From contig CP136010.1 in NCBI GenBank assembly GCA_030263805.2, positions 744,001 through 808,000 of the forward strand: a stretch of DNA of 64,000 nucleotides. Direction: 5' to 3'. Below are positions 32,290 to 44,052 of the stretch, one piece after another (the first letter of the stretch is position 1; every line of letters starts with the position of its first letter). Origin of the DNA: Pseudomonas sp. FeN3W. Its GTDB lineage: Bacteria; Pseudomonadota; Gammaproteobacteria; Pseudomonadales; Pseudomonadaceae. A program made the translations under genes and the position numbers. Under the pieces are notes generated by a model. It was not told the origin of the DNA. It saw only the letters and a program-made list of their open reading frames with translations, and ran no database searches.

Positions 32290-32766
32290 TTACGGCCCAT
32301 CGCCTTCAACGTCCACACCAACCGCGTGCTCGTAGACCAGGCGCCCGCCGAGAAAGGCCGCCAGCGAGATCAGCACGGCGGTCAGCAGCGACAGGTAGAG
32401 ACCCCACATGGCGTCGCCGTCACCGCGATCCATGCCCTGGTAGCGCAACAGCCAGTTCAGCGAGGCCAGGGAAAGCATCATCACCGCCAGGATCGCATGG
32501 CACCACGCGGTCACCTTGCGGCGAATCTGCTGCACGGTGACCAGATCAATCACGCCGGCAACGCTGGCGATCCAGCCGCCGATGGCACCCACACCGGAAA
32601 GCCAGAGGCCAGCGCGCCACCAGAATTCGTCAAGCGTCCACAGGTAGGCGAGATCCGCCGGCACCAGGCCGATCAACGCCGCGACGGGGAAGTGAATCAT
32701 CATCGGGTGCAGCGGATGGCCGGCAATGGCGGCGTTGCTGTTGATCGACTCGCGTTCTGTGGCCAT
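32290..32766 (-). CDS. DUF2231 membrane protein
   Basis: A 158-residue membrane protein with four hydrophobic helices. The motif GHPLHPMMIHFPVAAL near residue 16 is the signature of DUF2231, a family often found beside oxidase or cytochrome genes but without a proven function. The two or three N-terminal histidines could bind haem or metal. It starts only 21 bp from the divergent coxB start, so its promoter must overlap coxB or its leader. Confidence 0.8.
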   Translation of the reverse strand: MATERESINSNAAIAGHPLHPMMIHFPVAALIGLVPADLAYLWTLDEFWWRAGLWLSGVGAIGGWIASVAGVIDLVTVQQIRRKVTAWCHAILAVMMLSLASLNWLLRYQGMDRGDGDAMWGLYLSLLTAVLISLAAFLGGRLVYEHAVGVDVEGDGP

Positions 32767-32787
32767 CCGGCCCTCCCAGGCACTGAA

Positions 32788-33804
32788 GTGAAACGGGCCG
32801 CCCGGTGGTCGAGACGAGGCGGCAACCCTTTCAAATGGACCACGCTGGCGCTGGCAGTTCCTTTACTCGCGGCCTGCGACGGTCCGCAATCGGCGCTTTC
32901 ACCTGCCGGCCCGATGGCCCGCGACGTGGCGAACGTCTGGTGGGCGATGTTCGGCTTTTCCGTGGTGGTGCTGCTGGTAGTGAGCGCGCTGTGGATCTAC
33001 GCGATGCTGCGCCGCCCACGAACGCACACCGCCGAAGAAGCCAAACGGATCAATCGTCGCTGGATCATCGGCGGCGGCCTGATCCTGCCCACCGTCACCA
33101 TCATCGCCCTGCTGGCGTTCGGCATTCCCACCGGGCGCGGCATGCTGCCGTTGCCGGTCGAAGGCGAGCAACCGCTGCGCATCCAGGTTATCGGCCACCA
33201 ATGGTGGTGGGAGGTGCGCTACCCGGAAAGCGGGGTGGTGACGGCCAACCAATTCATCCTGCCGGTCGATCGCCCGGTGGACGTCGAGGTCACCAGCGCG
33301 GACGTGATCCACTCGTTCTGGGTGCCACGCCTGGGTGGCAAGCTGGACATGGTTCCCGGCCGGACCAACACCCTGCGCGTGCAGGCCTCGCAGAGCGGAA
33401 TTTTCCGCGGGCAATGCTCGGAGTTCTGCGGCAGTCAGCATGCGCACATGATTCTGCACGTGGAGGCGCTGGAAGCTGACGCTTTTGCCAGCTGGATCGA
33501 GGCCCGCCGTGAGCTGCAGCACCAGCCACCCAGCGGCGATGCCGGTCGCGTCTTCGCTGAGCGCTGCGGGCAATGCCACCGCGTCACGGGCGTCAGCGAG
33601 GGCAATCGCGCACCGGACCTGAGCGATCTCGCCACCCGTCCGACCCTCGGCGCCGGCGTGATCGCCAACGATACGGACGGCCTGCGCCGCTGGCTGAGCG
33701 ATCACCAGAGCCTCAAGCACGGCAACGCCATGCCGCGGCACGACGACATTCCCGAAGAAACCCTCGGCCAGCTTGCCGACTGGCTGGAGACACTCGCTCC
33801 ATGA
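32788..33804 (+). CDS. coxB: Cytochrome c oxidase subunit II with fused cytochrome c (caa3 type)
   Basis: Accepts electrons from the periplasm through haem c and the CuA centre and passes them to subunit I. It has 338 residues from a GTG at 32788 (AGG 7 bases upstream). A lipoprotein-type signal ends in VPLLAAC. Two membrane helices follow, then the quinol/CuA cupredoxin domain with GHQWWWEVRYPE, HSFWVPRLGGKLD and the CuA ligands in GQCSEFCGSQHAHMILHV. The C-terminal domain (about 245-338) has a haem c site CGQCH. The frame is open for 600 bases upstream, antisense to DUF2231, but that part is not conserved. It overlaps ctaD by 4 bases. Confidence 0.93.
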   Translation: MKRAARWSRRGGNPFKWTTLALAVPLLAACDGPQSALSPAGPMARDVANVWWAMFGFSVVVLLVVSALWIYAMLRRPRTHTAEEAKRINRRWIIGGGLILPTVTIIALLAFGIPTGRGMLPLPVEGEQPLRIQVIGHQWWWEVRYPESGVVTANQFILPVDRPVDVEVTSADVIHSFWVPRLGGKLDMVPGRTNTLRVQASQSGIFRGQCSEFCGSQHAHMILHVEALEADAFASWIEARRELQHQPPSGDAGRVFAERCGQCHRVTGVSEGNRAPDLSDLATRPTLGAGVIANDTDGLRRWLSDHQSLKHGNAMPRHDDIPEETLGQLADWLETLAP

Positions 33805-36329
33805 CACCGACCCCGAAGAGTGGCGCGCCCGCTACCGATCTCGACCAGTTGCAGGACCAGTTCAACGAGGTCTGGGGCAACCCCCGCGGTTGGCGTGCGC
33901 TGACCATCGTCAACCACACCAGCATTGGCCTGCGCTTTCTGGTCACCGGTGCCTTCTTCTTTCTCGTCGGCGGCCTGCTGGCGATGCTGATCCGCACCCA
34001 GCTCGCCCTGCCCGGCTACGAGCTGATGGAGCCGGACGTCTACAACCAGGTCTTCACCATGCACGGCACGGTGATGATGTTCCTCTTCGCGGTGCCGATG
34101 ATGGAGGGCCTGGCGGTCTACCTGATCCCGAAGATGATCGGCGCCCGCGACCTGGTCTTCCCGCGTCTTTCCGCCCTGGGCTACTACTGCTACCTGTTCG
34201 GCGGGCTGATCCTGCTGTCGAGCATCTTCCTCGACGTCGCACCCAAGGCCGGCTGGTTCATGTACACGCCGCTGTCCAGTTCAGCGCACACGCCGGGGGT
34301 GAACTCGGATTTCTGGCTGCTGGGCATCACCTTCGTCGAGATCTCCGCGGTATCCGCCGGCGTCGAGCTGGTGGTGTCGATCCTGCGCACCCGCACCAAC
34401 GGCATGGCGCTGCACAAGATGCCGCTGTACGCCTGGTACATCCTGGTGATGGCGATGATGATCGTGGTCGGCTTCCCGCCGCTGATCCTCGGCTCGATCC
34501 TGCTGGAACTGGAGCGCGCGGCAGGCATGCCGTTCTTCGATGTGGCCCGCGGTGGCGACCCGGTGCTCTGGCAGCATCTGTTCTGGCTGTTCGGCCATCC
34601 GGAGGTGTACATCATCTTCCTGCCTGGCGCCGGCATCGTCTCGACACTGATTCCGGTGTTCTGCCAGCGTCCGCTGGTGGGCTATCGCTGGGTCGTGCTG
34701 GGCGTGCTGACCACCGGTTTCATCAGCTTCGGGCTTTGGGTGCACCACATGTTCACGGTCGGCATTCCGCAGCTGGCCACGGCCTTTTTCTCGGCGGCGA
34801 GCATGCTGGTGGCGATCCCCACCGGGGTGCAGATCTTCGCCTGGCTGGCGACCCTCTGGCTCGGCAAGCCGGTGTACAGGGTGCCGATGCTCTGGCTGGT
34901 GGGCTTTCTGATCGTCTTCGTCGCGGGCGGCCTGACCGGGGTGATGCTGGCGCTGGTGCCGTTCGACTGGCAGGTGCACGACACCCATTTCGTCGTCGCG
35001 CACATGCACTACGTGCTGGTGGGCGGCATGCTCTTCCCGCTGATGGCCGGCCTGTACTACTGGCTGCCACACTTCTCCGGACGCATGCCGTCGGAAAAGC
35101 TCGGCCGCTGGGGTTTCTGGCTGTTCTTCATCGGCTTCAACGTGACCTTCATGATCATGCACTGGACCGGCCTGATCGGCATGCCACGGCGTATCTACAC
35201 CTACGACACAGGCCTCGGCTGGGACATGCCCAACCTAGTGTCGTCGATCGGCAGCTTCATCATGGCCGCAGGCGTCGCCACCATCCTGCTGGACATCATC
35301 CTGCACTTCCGCTTCGGCATCCCGGCGCCAAAGAACCCCTGGAAAGCCGATACCCTGGAGTGGGCCACCAGTCTGCCACCCAGCGCCTACAACTTCGTCA
35401 GCCTGCCCGACGTGACGGAGCGCCATCCGTTGTGGAAAGACCCGGACCTGCCCGACAGTATCGCCCGCGGTGAGCATGCGTTGACGGTGATCGATCATGG
35501 TCGGCGGGAGACCTGGGGCAGCGACCCGCTGACGGGAAAGGTCCGCGAGATCATCCACCTGCCCGGCAACAGCTGGCTGCCGTTCATTGCCTCGGTGTTC
35601 CTCGCCGTGCTCTGCCTGAGCCTGCTGAACAAGGCCTACATCCTCGCCATCATCGCCACTGTGGCAACGCTGATCGTGCTGCTGCGCTGGTCCTGGGAAA
35701 ACGGCGCCCATCCTGCTGCCGCGCCGGACGCCCATACCCAACCCGGCGAACCACCGCTGCATTCACGCACGTTTGACGGCCCGGGCCTGTGGGGCATGGG
35801 CGTGACGCTGCTGGCCAATGGCGCGCTGTACCTGTCGCTGCTGTTCGGCTGGTTCTACCTGTGGACCGTGTCGCCGCAATGGCAGGTGCCGGACAGCGAC
35901 CTGAACGGTTGGCTGATGCTGGCCAGCACAGCGTTGCTGAGTGCCGGCACGCTCTGGCTGCATCGGCTGATCAAGCGCCTGCGCGCCGGTACGCATCGCG
36001 GACTGATGGGGCAACTTGCCGGGTTGGCGATCGTGGCCTTCGTTCAATCGGCGATGCTGCTCTGGCTGATGCTGTCGGCCGGCCTGGCGCCGACCGAAAC
36101 CGCCCACGATGCGGTGATCTTCGTGATGCTGGCGTACAACCTGATTCACTGCACGCTGGCAGCCGTGCTGACCGGACTGCAGGCGTGGCGGGTGGCCCTT
36201 GGTTATGTGGGCGACAAGGCGCCATACGAGCCCATCGTGGTCGAGCAGCTCTGGTACTACAACCTGGGTGTGCTGTGGGTCAGCTATGCGGCGATCGTGC
36301 TGTTCCCGGCGACCTGGGGAGGTGTCTGA
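33801..36329 (+). CDS. ctaD: Cytochrome c oxidase subunits I and III fused
   Basis: Catalytic subunit of a haem-copper oxidase reducing O2 to water. It has 842 residues starting with an ATGA overlap with coxB. The first 540 or so residues are subunit I: haem ligand in FTMHGTVMMF, CuB and cross-link motif GHPEVYI, CuB pair in WVHHMFT, and haem a3/a ligands in DTHFVVAHMHYV. After a linker (about 545-660), the C-terminal 190 residues form a subunit III-like set of five helices (GLWGMGVTLLANGALYLSLL onward). Such I-III fusions are known in some caa3 oxidases. The next gene overlaps its stop by one base. Confidence 0.94.
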   Translation: MTPTPKSGAPATDLDQLQDQFNEVWGNPRGWRALTIVNHTSIGLRFLVTGAFFFLVGGLLAMLIRTQLALPGYELMEPDVYNQVFTMHGTVMMFLFAVPMMEGLAVYLIPKMIGARDLVFPRLSALGYYCYLFGGLILLSSIFLDVAPKAGWFMYTPLSSSAHTPGVNSDFWLLGITFVEISAVSAGVELVVSILRTRTNGMALHKMPLYAWYILVMAMMIVVGFPPLILGSILLELERAAGMPFFDVARGGDPVLWQHLFWLFGHPEVYIIFLPGAGIVSTLIPVFCQRPLVGYRWVVLGVLTTGFISFGLWVHHMFTVGIPQLATAFFSAASMLVAIPTGVQIFAWLATLWLGKPVYRVPMLWLVGFLIVFVAGGLTGVMLALVPFDWQVHDTHFVVAHMHYVLVGGMLFPLMAGLYYWLPHFSGRMPSEKLGRWGFWLFFIGFNVTFMIMHWTGLIGMPRRIYTYDTGLGWDMPNLVSSIGSFIMAAGVATILLDIILHFRFGIPAPKNPWKADTLEWATSLPPSAYNFVSLPDVTERHPLWKDPDLPDSIARGEHALTVIDHGRRETWGSDPLTGKVREIIHLPGNSWLPFIASVFLAVLCLSLLNKAYILAIIATVATLIVLLRWSWENGAHPAAAPDAHTQPGEPPLHSRTFDGPGLWGMGVTLLANGALYLSLLFGWFYLWTVSPQWQVPDSDLNGWLMLASTALLSAGTLWLHRLIKRLRAGTHRGLMGQLAGLAIVAFVQSAMLLWLMLSAGLAPTETAHDAVIFVMLAYNLIHCTLAAVLTGLQAWRVALGYVGDKAPYEPIVVEQLWYYNLGVLWVSYAAIVLFPATWGGV

Positions 36330-36688
36330 TGGCCTATGCACGCACGTCCCCCTTCCATCCGGTGCAGATCCCGATCGGCCTGATCATCTGGAGTCTCTGG
36401 TTCGTCGCGATGTACGCTGGCCAGGCGGTGATCTGCAAAGTGAGCCCACCGGACCCCGCCGATGGCGTGTGGAACTGGCTGAATGGCAGCCTGGGTGTGC
36501 TGACCCTGCTTACCCTGGCGCTGTTGCTGTGGCTGGCACGCTACTTCTGGCGACTGTCGCGTCCGCCGCGGGAACTGAACGAGCGCCAGCAGTTCGTCAC
36601 CAAGGTTGCTGCAGGAATTCACTTCATTGCGGCACTGGCCACCCTGTTCGTCGGCATTCCGCTGCTGCAGATTCCGCCATGCCTGTAA
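36329..36688 (+). CDS. Small membrane subunit of the caa3 oxidase cluster
   Basis: A 119-residue protein with three hydrophobic helices, one N-terminal (GLIIWSLWFVAMYAGQAVIC), one central (LGVLTLLTLALLLWLARYFW) and one C-terminal. I do not recognise a named family. Its size, position between the fused subunit I-III and CtaG, and overlap with both neighbours (1 and 10 bases) suggest a subunit IV-like or assembly component. The ATG shares a base with the ctaD stop (TGATG), indicating coupled translation. Confidence 0.7.
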   Translation: MAYARTSPFHPVQIPIGLIIWSLWFVAMYAGQAVICKVSPPDPADGVWNWLNGSLGVLTLLTLALLLWLARYFWRLSRPPRELNERQQFVTKVAAGIHFIAALATLFVGIPLLQIPPCL

Positions 36689-37557
36689 TCCGACCGCCGA
36701 TGCGCTGGGCAGCCGCTGTAGCCTTGACCGCCATCTTCCTGCCGGTATCGGCGCAGGCCCATGGCCTGTTCGATGCCCACCTGCTGGACCGCGCGCCCTT
36801 GCTGCTCACCGCGGTGCTGGTCGCGGCCGCCTGGCTGCTCTATGCGCTGGGCGCCCGCAAGGTACCGCCGCGGCGCAGCGAAGCTCTCTGCTTTCACAGC
36901 GCCATGCTGCTGGTGGTGTTCTCGGTTTTCGGCCCCATCGACGACTGGGCGGAAAGCAGCACCAGCTGGCACATGACCCAGCACATGCTGTTCATCATCG
37001 TGATCGCGCCGCTGTGGGCGCTGGCCCGGCCGCTGCCGCAATGGCGCGGCGTCACCGGCCGCTTTGCCCAACCGCTATGGACCGGCATTCTGCGCGCCGG
37101 CCGCTACCCGACACTGCTCGCGCTGCTGCATGGCGCGATCATATGGATCTGGCACACGCCGAAGCTCTATGTGCTGGCGCTGGACAACCTCTGGTGGCAC
37201 GCCTTCGAGCATGCCTGCTTTCTGTTCACCGGCTGGCTGTTCTGGTGGTCGGTGCTGCACGCCAATCCGAAGCAGGTGCCCCAGGCTTTGATGGCTGTAT
37301 TGCTGACGCTGATGCACACCGGCCTGCTGGGCGCCCTGCTCACCTTCGGCACCGTCTCGTTCTATGGCGAGGGTCGCTCGGTGGACGACCAGCAACTCGC
37401 CGGCCTGATCATGTGGGTACCCGGCGGGCTTATCTATCTGATCGGCGGCGGCTGGATCGCCTGGCGCTGGCTGACCCGCCTGTGGCGCCGGCAGCAGGCG
37501 CGCTCGGCGCGCGAAGAAACCTCCTACGAAAAGTCCGTGCGTGACGTCAGAGCGTAG
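36679..37557 (+). CDS. ctaG: CtaG-type cytochrome c oxidase assembly protein
   Basis: A 292-residue protein of the caa3_CtaG family (six or seven membrane helices), needed in Bacillus for active caa3 oxidase. A cleavable signal ends near VSAQAHG. Conserved features include SWHMTQHMLFIIVIAPLWAL, with paired histidines, and the later LLHGAIIWIWHTPKLY and NLWWHAFEHACFL. The start overlaps the previous gene by 10 bases. Its stop codon lies within a palindromic repeat at 37554-37639. It is not the Cox11 type that some genera also call CtaG. Confidence 0.9.
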   Translation: MPVIRPPMRWAAAVALTAIFLPVSAQAHGLFDAHLLDRAPLLLTAVLVAAAWLLYALGARKVPPRRSEALCFHSAMLLVVFSVFGPIDDWAESSTSWHMTQHMLFIIVIAPLWALARPLPQWRGVTGRFAQPLWTGILRAGRYPTLLALLHGAIIWIWHTPKLYVLALDNLWWHAFEHACFLFTGWLFWWSVLHANPKQVPQALMAVLLTLMHTGLLGALLTFGTVSFYGEGRSVDDQQLAGLIMWVPGGLIYLIGGGWIAWRWLTRLWRRQQARSAREETSYEKSVRDVRA

Positions 37558-37639
37558 GTTGGGCTGAGGAGCGTAGCGACGAAGCCCAACATGCCTGCCC
37601 CATAACTGTTGGGCTTCGCTGCGCTCAACACCAACCTAC
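37554..37639. repeat. Palindromic repeat, copy 1, between convergent ctaG and tusA
   Basis: An 86-bp element with terminal arms GTAGGTTGGG and CCAACCTAC and long inner arms (for example GCGACGAAGCCCAACA against GTTGGGCTTCGCTGCGC). It is closely related to 43946-44032. Its first bases supply the ctaG stop (TAG, 37555-37557). It may act as a two-way terminator. Confidence 0.85.
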
Positions 37640-37658
37640 CCGCGATTGCGGGACAGCG

Positions 37659-37916
37659 TCAGCCCTGCTCGCTCTTCTTGCGAATCCAGTAGAGGTAGGT
37701 GCCAGCCGCTTCCTGCTGCTCGACCAGATCATGGCCGAGAAAGATGCAGAACTTGGGAATATCGCGCTGGGTAGAGGGGTCCGTAGCGATCACCTTGAGC
37801 AGGGCACCACCGGCCAGATCGCGCACCTTGTTGTGCAGCATCATCACCGGCTCGGGGCAGTTCAGGCCACTGGCATCGAGCACGGCATCGACGGACATTT
37901 CAGCTGATTGGGTCAT
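37659..37916 (-). CDS. TusA/SirA-family sulfur carrier protein
   Basis: An 85-residue TusA-like protein from the ATG at 37916 (GGAG 6 bases upstream). The motif [20 protein letters not shown] carries the conserved CPxP cysteine that holds a persulfide in sulfur relay for tRNA 2-thiouridine and cofactor synthesis. The C-terminal [20 protein letters not shown] is typical. It is downstream of rlmM on the same strand. Of the several Pseudomonas paralogues, which one this is cannot be settled from sequence alone; synteny suggests the main TusA. Confidence 0.9.
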   Translation of the reverse strand: MTQSAEMSVDAVLDASGLNCPEPVMMLHNKVRDLAGGALLKVIATDPSTQRDIPKFCIFLGHDLVEQQEAAGTYLYWIRKKSEQG

Positions 37917-37981
37917 CTTGGGCTCCGGAAAACTGGCGTTCATTGTTACGCATGCGCGCAGGCGGGTCATCCGCTGGCTGA

Positions 37982-39031
37982 TCAGAGACGCCGCAGGTGG
38001 CAGGTCACCTCTTCGCGGTCGTGATACAGCTGCTTGCAACCGATACTCGCCTTGACGCCGCGCGCGGCCAGGCCATCGGCGATACGCTCCAGCAGCCGCT
38101 TGACCTCGGCATAGCGCTGCTTCATCGGCAGTTTGAGGTTGACCACCGCTTCGCGACACAGGCCTTCGCCGATCCAGGTTTCCAGCAGAGCGGCATTGCG
38201 CGCCGGCTTTTCGACGATGTCGCAGACCATCCAGTTCACCGGCTTGCGCGGGCGGAAGGTGAAGCCGTCGGCGCGAAAATGCTCGACCAGCCCGGAATCC
38301 ATCAGCTCGGCGTTCATCGGGCCGTTGTCCACGGCGCTGACCTTGATGTGCCGGTTGACCAGCTGCCAGGTCCAGCCGCCCGGCGCGGCACCGAGGTCGA
38401 CGCCGGTCATGCCCGCAGCCAGTCGCGTATCCCATTGGTCACGCGGGATGAAATGATGCCAGGCCTCCTCCAGCTTCAGCGTGGAACGGCTTGGCGCCTG
38501 GCGCGGAAACTTCAATCGCGGGATGCCCATCGGCCACAAGGCGCTGTTGTTCGCCTCGGCGATACCGACGAACACCTCACGGCCGCTCTTGAAGGTCAGC
38601 AGCAGCCGCGGCCCGTTGCCCTGCTCATCGAGGCGACCGGCCTTGATCAGTGCCTTGCGCAATGGCGCCTCGAACTTGCGGCAGAAGCCGGAAAGCTCCT
38701 TGCCGTCGTTGGTGTCCAGCACTTCCAGCCATAGGCCACTGCAGACCGGGTAGCCCGCCAGGTACTCCAGCAGCACGCTGATGCGATCCGTTTCAGGAAG
38801 TTGCAGGTACTCACCGCGCGCCCATTGCCGGGGAAAGATCAGTTCGGCGAAACGCAGCTTGCGCATCAGGCGCTCGGCGCCACCGCTTTCGCTGCAAATG
38901 AATTGCGCACAGGCGCTCTCAGGTCGCGCCTTGGCGTAGCCGGCCACTTCCAGGGTGGCAGCGTGTTCGCTGATTTCCGCGCAGACCTCGCCCTCGAAAC
39001 CGGGGCGGCAATGCAGCAGCAATGTGTTCAT
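37982..39031 (-). CDS. rlmM: 23S rRNA 2'-O-ribose methyltransferase RlmM
   Basis: SAM-dependent enzyme that methylates C2498 of 23S rRNA. The 349 residues match the family. The N-terminal THUMP-like domain starts [20 protein letters not shown]. The Rossmann-like methyltransferase domain has the SAM motif [17 protein letters not shown] near residue 210 and a later catalytic region with [12 protein letters not shown]. It lies upstream of the tusA gene with a 65-bp gap. acnA is divergent. Confidence 0.96.
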   Translation of the reverse strand: MNTLLLHCRPGFEGEVCAEISEHAATLEVAGYAKARPESACAQFICSESGGAERLMRKLRFAELIFPRQWARGEYLQLPETDRISVLLEYLAGYPVCSGLWLEVLDTNDGKELSGFCRKFEAPLRKALIKAGRLDEQGNGPRLLLTFKSGREVFVGIAEANNSALWPMGIPRLKFPRQAPSRSTLKLEEAWHHFIPRDQWDTRLAAGMTGVDLGAAPGGWTWQLVNRHIKVSAVDNGPMNAELMDSGLVEHFRADGFTFRPRKPVNWMVCDIVEKPARNAALLETWIGEGLCREAVVNLKLPMKQRYAEVKRLLERIADGLAARGVKASIGCKQLYHDREEVTCHLRRL

Positions 39032-39195
39032 GTTCGAATCCTGTCAGCGATCGGGCCAGCGCCAAAGCCGCGCATCATAGCTGACCATGGGAACCCTCGC
39101 CCGCATGACCCGGTCCAGTGCAGTAGCGAAGCCCCATGGGCTTCACCGCTCATTCATCAGCCAGCCCTTACCGTGTGGGCACAAGGAGATGAGGA

Positions 39196-41871
<2,676 letters not shown>

Positions 41872-42216
41872 TCGAAACCGGAAAACGCCGATGCGATTCC
41901 TTTCGCATCGGCGTCCGCCGGTCCTTCGGCGATTGGTTTCCAGCTGCCCTGACGTCCCTGCCCGCTGCCCGGCTCCCTCAAGTCGCATCGCATCGCGAAG
42001 CACCCGGACACGCACCGACAGTGCCCAAAACCCGTTACAGAACCATTAAGCTTCGGCTGCCGCTGGTCGCCTGTGGGCAGTAAAAACTGATCCGCGAATC
42101 AGCTTTCGCTCAAGAACACCACTCTCCGGCCGACCAACTGGCCGGCCCGCCCCATTAGAAAAAACATACAGGTCGGGTGCTCCACCCTACGATTCCTCTG
42201 CCAGGCGTGATAGTCG
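41872..42216. other. Intergenic region between acnA and the Aer-type gene
   Basis: These 345 bases contain the acnA terminator hairpin, a 16-base near-palindrome (CTGAT, six bases, ATCAG) near 42089-42104, and a short REP-like segment (GTCGGGTGCTCCACCCTAC) close to the start of the receptor gene. The spacing of the palindrome does not fit an ANR box. No gene is seen. Confidence 0.6.
41885..41914 (+). terminator. Hairpin after acnA
   Basis: A perfect 12-bp stem (ACGCCGATGCGA and its complement) with a 6-base loop, 13 bases past the stop. No T-run follows, so it could stabilise the 3' end or act with Rho. Confidence 0.65.
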
Positions 42217-43785
42217 ATGCGTAACAACCAACCCGTGACAAAGCGTGAATACGCGTTTCCTGATCAGCAACGCCTCATCTCCACCACCGACCTCAAAGGC
42301 CAGATCACCTACTGCAACGATATCTTTGCCGAGGTCAGCGGCTTCGCGCGTGACGAACTGATTCGTGCGCCTCATAACCTGGTGCGCCATCCGGACGTAC
42401 CGCCGGCAGTGTTCGATCACATGTGGACGACCCTCAAGCAAGGCAAACCGTGGATGGGCATCGTCAAGAACCGGCGCAAGACCGGCGACCATTACTGGGT
42501 CAACGCCTACGTCACGCCCATTTTCGACCAGCAGCACCAGGTGACGGGCTATGAGTCGGTACGGACCAAACCGACTCGCGAGCAGGTCCAGCGGGCGGAA
42601 GCGCTGTATGCGCGCATCAATTCCGGCAAGGCCGGCGTGCCCCGGCGCGACACCTGGCTGCCCGTATTGAGCAAATGGCTGCCGTTTCTGGTCATCAGCC
42701 AGATCGGGTTTCTAGTCGGCGCCAACTTCGATCATGCGCTGGGATTCATCGCCGCCGCGCTGTTGGTCGTACCGTTCGGCCTCGTCGCGCTGCACTGGCA
42801 GCAACGCGGCATAAAACGCCTGTTGCAGCTGGCGAGCCAGAGCACCAGCGATCCACTCATCGCGCGCATGTATACCGACAGCAGCGGCGTCGAAGCCCAA
42901 CTGGAAATGGCGATGCTCAGCCAGCACGCGCATCTGAAGACCTGCCTCACGCGCTTGCAGGACATGGCCGTGCAGTTGCAGGGCCAAGCCAAGCAGGCCG
43001 ACTCGCTGGCACAGAACTGCGCCAACGGCCTCGTGCAGCAACATCAGGAAACCGAGCAAGTCGCAACGGCGATCAGCGAAATGGCCGCGACGACGCAGGA
43101 AGTCGCCGGCAACGTCGCGCTGGCCGCCGACGCGACCCGCGAGGCCAGCCGTCTCACCGATCAGGGCCGTACGGTCACAGCCGAGACACGCGAGGCCATT
43201 CAACAGCTATCCGAATCCGTCGCGAAGACGGGCGAGGCGGTCAACCAACTGGCGAACGACAGCGAGTCAATCGGCAGAGTGGTCGATGTGATCAAGAGCA
43301 TCGCCGACCAGACCAACCTGCTGGCACTCAACGCCGCGATCGAAGCTGCGCGTGCCGGTGAAAGTGGCCGCGGCTTCGCGGTGGTCGCCGACGAAGTCCG
43401 CCAGCTTGCCCAACGTACGGCCAGTGCCACGGGTGAGATCCATCAACTGATCGAGAAACTTCAGTCGCAGGCGCGTCACGCCGTGCAGACCACCGAGGCT
43501 GGCCGCGTGCATGCGACGCGCGGCGTCGGTCAGGTGGTTCAGGCTGATCAGGCCCTCAGCGGCATCAACGAGGCGATGGGCAATATCATCGACATGACCG
43601 CACAGATCGCGTCCGCGACGGAGCAGCAGAGCGCGGTGGCCGACGAGATCAGCAACAACGTCAGCACCATCGCCCGGCTGGCCGAGCAGACCACCGGTGA
43701 TGCACGCAGCTCCGCCTTGCTCAGCGAGGACCTGGCCGCCACTGCACAAGGGCAGTACGCCCTGGTCGAGCGCTTCAACCGCTGA
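42217..43785 (+). CDS. aer: Aer-type aerotaxis (energy taxis) receptor
   Basis: A methyl-accepting chemotaxis protein of 522 residues. The N-terminal PAS domain (about 10-120) contains [19 protein letters not shown] and the later [19 protein letters not shown], typical of the FAD-binding Aer PAS. A hydrophobic double helix (about 148-190) anchors it in the membrane. The C-terminal signalling domain has the conserved tip [19 protein letters not shown] and [18 protein letters not shown]. There is no periplasmic domain, fitting an internal redox sensor. Its place beside the cbb3 oxidase genes matches that in other Pseudomonas. Confidence 0.93.
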   Translation: MRNNQPVTKREYAFPDQQRLISTTDLKGQITYCNDIFAEVSGFARDELIRAPHNLVRHPDVPPAVFDHMWTTLKQGKPWMGIVKNRRKTGDHYWVNAYVTPIFDQQHQVTGYESVRTKPTREQVQRAEALYARINSGKAGVPRRDTWLPVLSKWLPFLVISQIGFLVGANFDHALGFIAAALLVVPFGLVALHWQQRGIKRLLQLASQSTSDPLIARMYTDSSGVEAQLEMAMLSQHAHLKTCLTRLQDMAVQLQGQAKQADSLAQNCANGLVQQHQETEQVATAISEMAATTQEVAGNVALAADATREASRLTDQGRTVTAETREAIQQLSESVAKTGEAVNQLANDSESIGRVVDVIKSIADQTNLLALNAAIEAARAGESGRGFAVVADEVRQLAQRTASATGEIHQLIEKLQSQARHAVQTTEAGRVHATRGVGQVVQADQALSGINEAMGNIIDMTAQIASATEQQSAVADEISNNVSTIARLAEQTTGDARSSALLSEDLAATAQGQYALVERFNR

Positions 43786-43802
43786 CCGCGCCAAGGCGCC
43801 AT

Positions 43803-43852
43803 GTAGGTTGGGTCGGGGCGCGCAGCCTGAGAAGCGAAGCGACGAAGCCCAA
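43803..43852. repeat. Half copy of the palindromic repeat
   Basis: GTAGGTTGGG followed by a variant left arm with an insertion (GAAGCGAAGCGACGAAGCCC) and no right arm. It lies 17 bases past the receptor stop. Confidence 0.75.
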
Positions 43853-43945
43853 CACCCCACGGAACGTGCGGCTCTTGCGCGTGGCGAAAGCCGTCTCTCA
43901 CGAATATGCCGCCTGTGACCTCGCGCGTAGGTGGGCTCGGGATGT

Positions 43946-44032
43946 GTAGGTTGGGTTGAGGAACGCAGCGACGAAGCCCAACACGTCGAACCCAATCCCT
44001 GTTGGGCTTCGCTGCGCTCAGCGCCAACCTAC
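43946..44032. repeat. Palindromic repeat, copy 3, before the hydrolase 3' end
   Basis: An 87-bp element related to that at 37554-37639: same terminal GTAGGTTGGG and CCAACCTAC, same inner arms, different loop. It sits between the convergent receptor and hydrolase genes. Confidence 0.85.
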
Positions 44033-44052
44033 GACGTCTTCGCACTTCGCCC

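Noticed and set aside
32191..32787. Long upstream extension of the coxB frame
   Set aside because: It is antisense to the DUF2231 gene, and the lipoprotein signal of coxB begins only at 32788.
42089..42104. CTGAT...ATCAG palindrome before the Aer-type gene as an ANR box
   Set aside because: The half-sites are six bases apart instead of four, and the outer bases do not match TTGAT/ATCAA.
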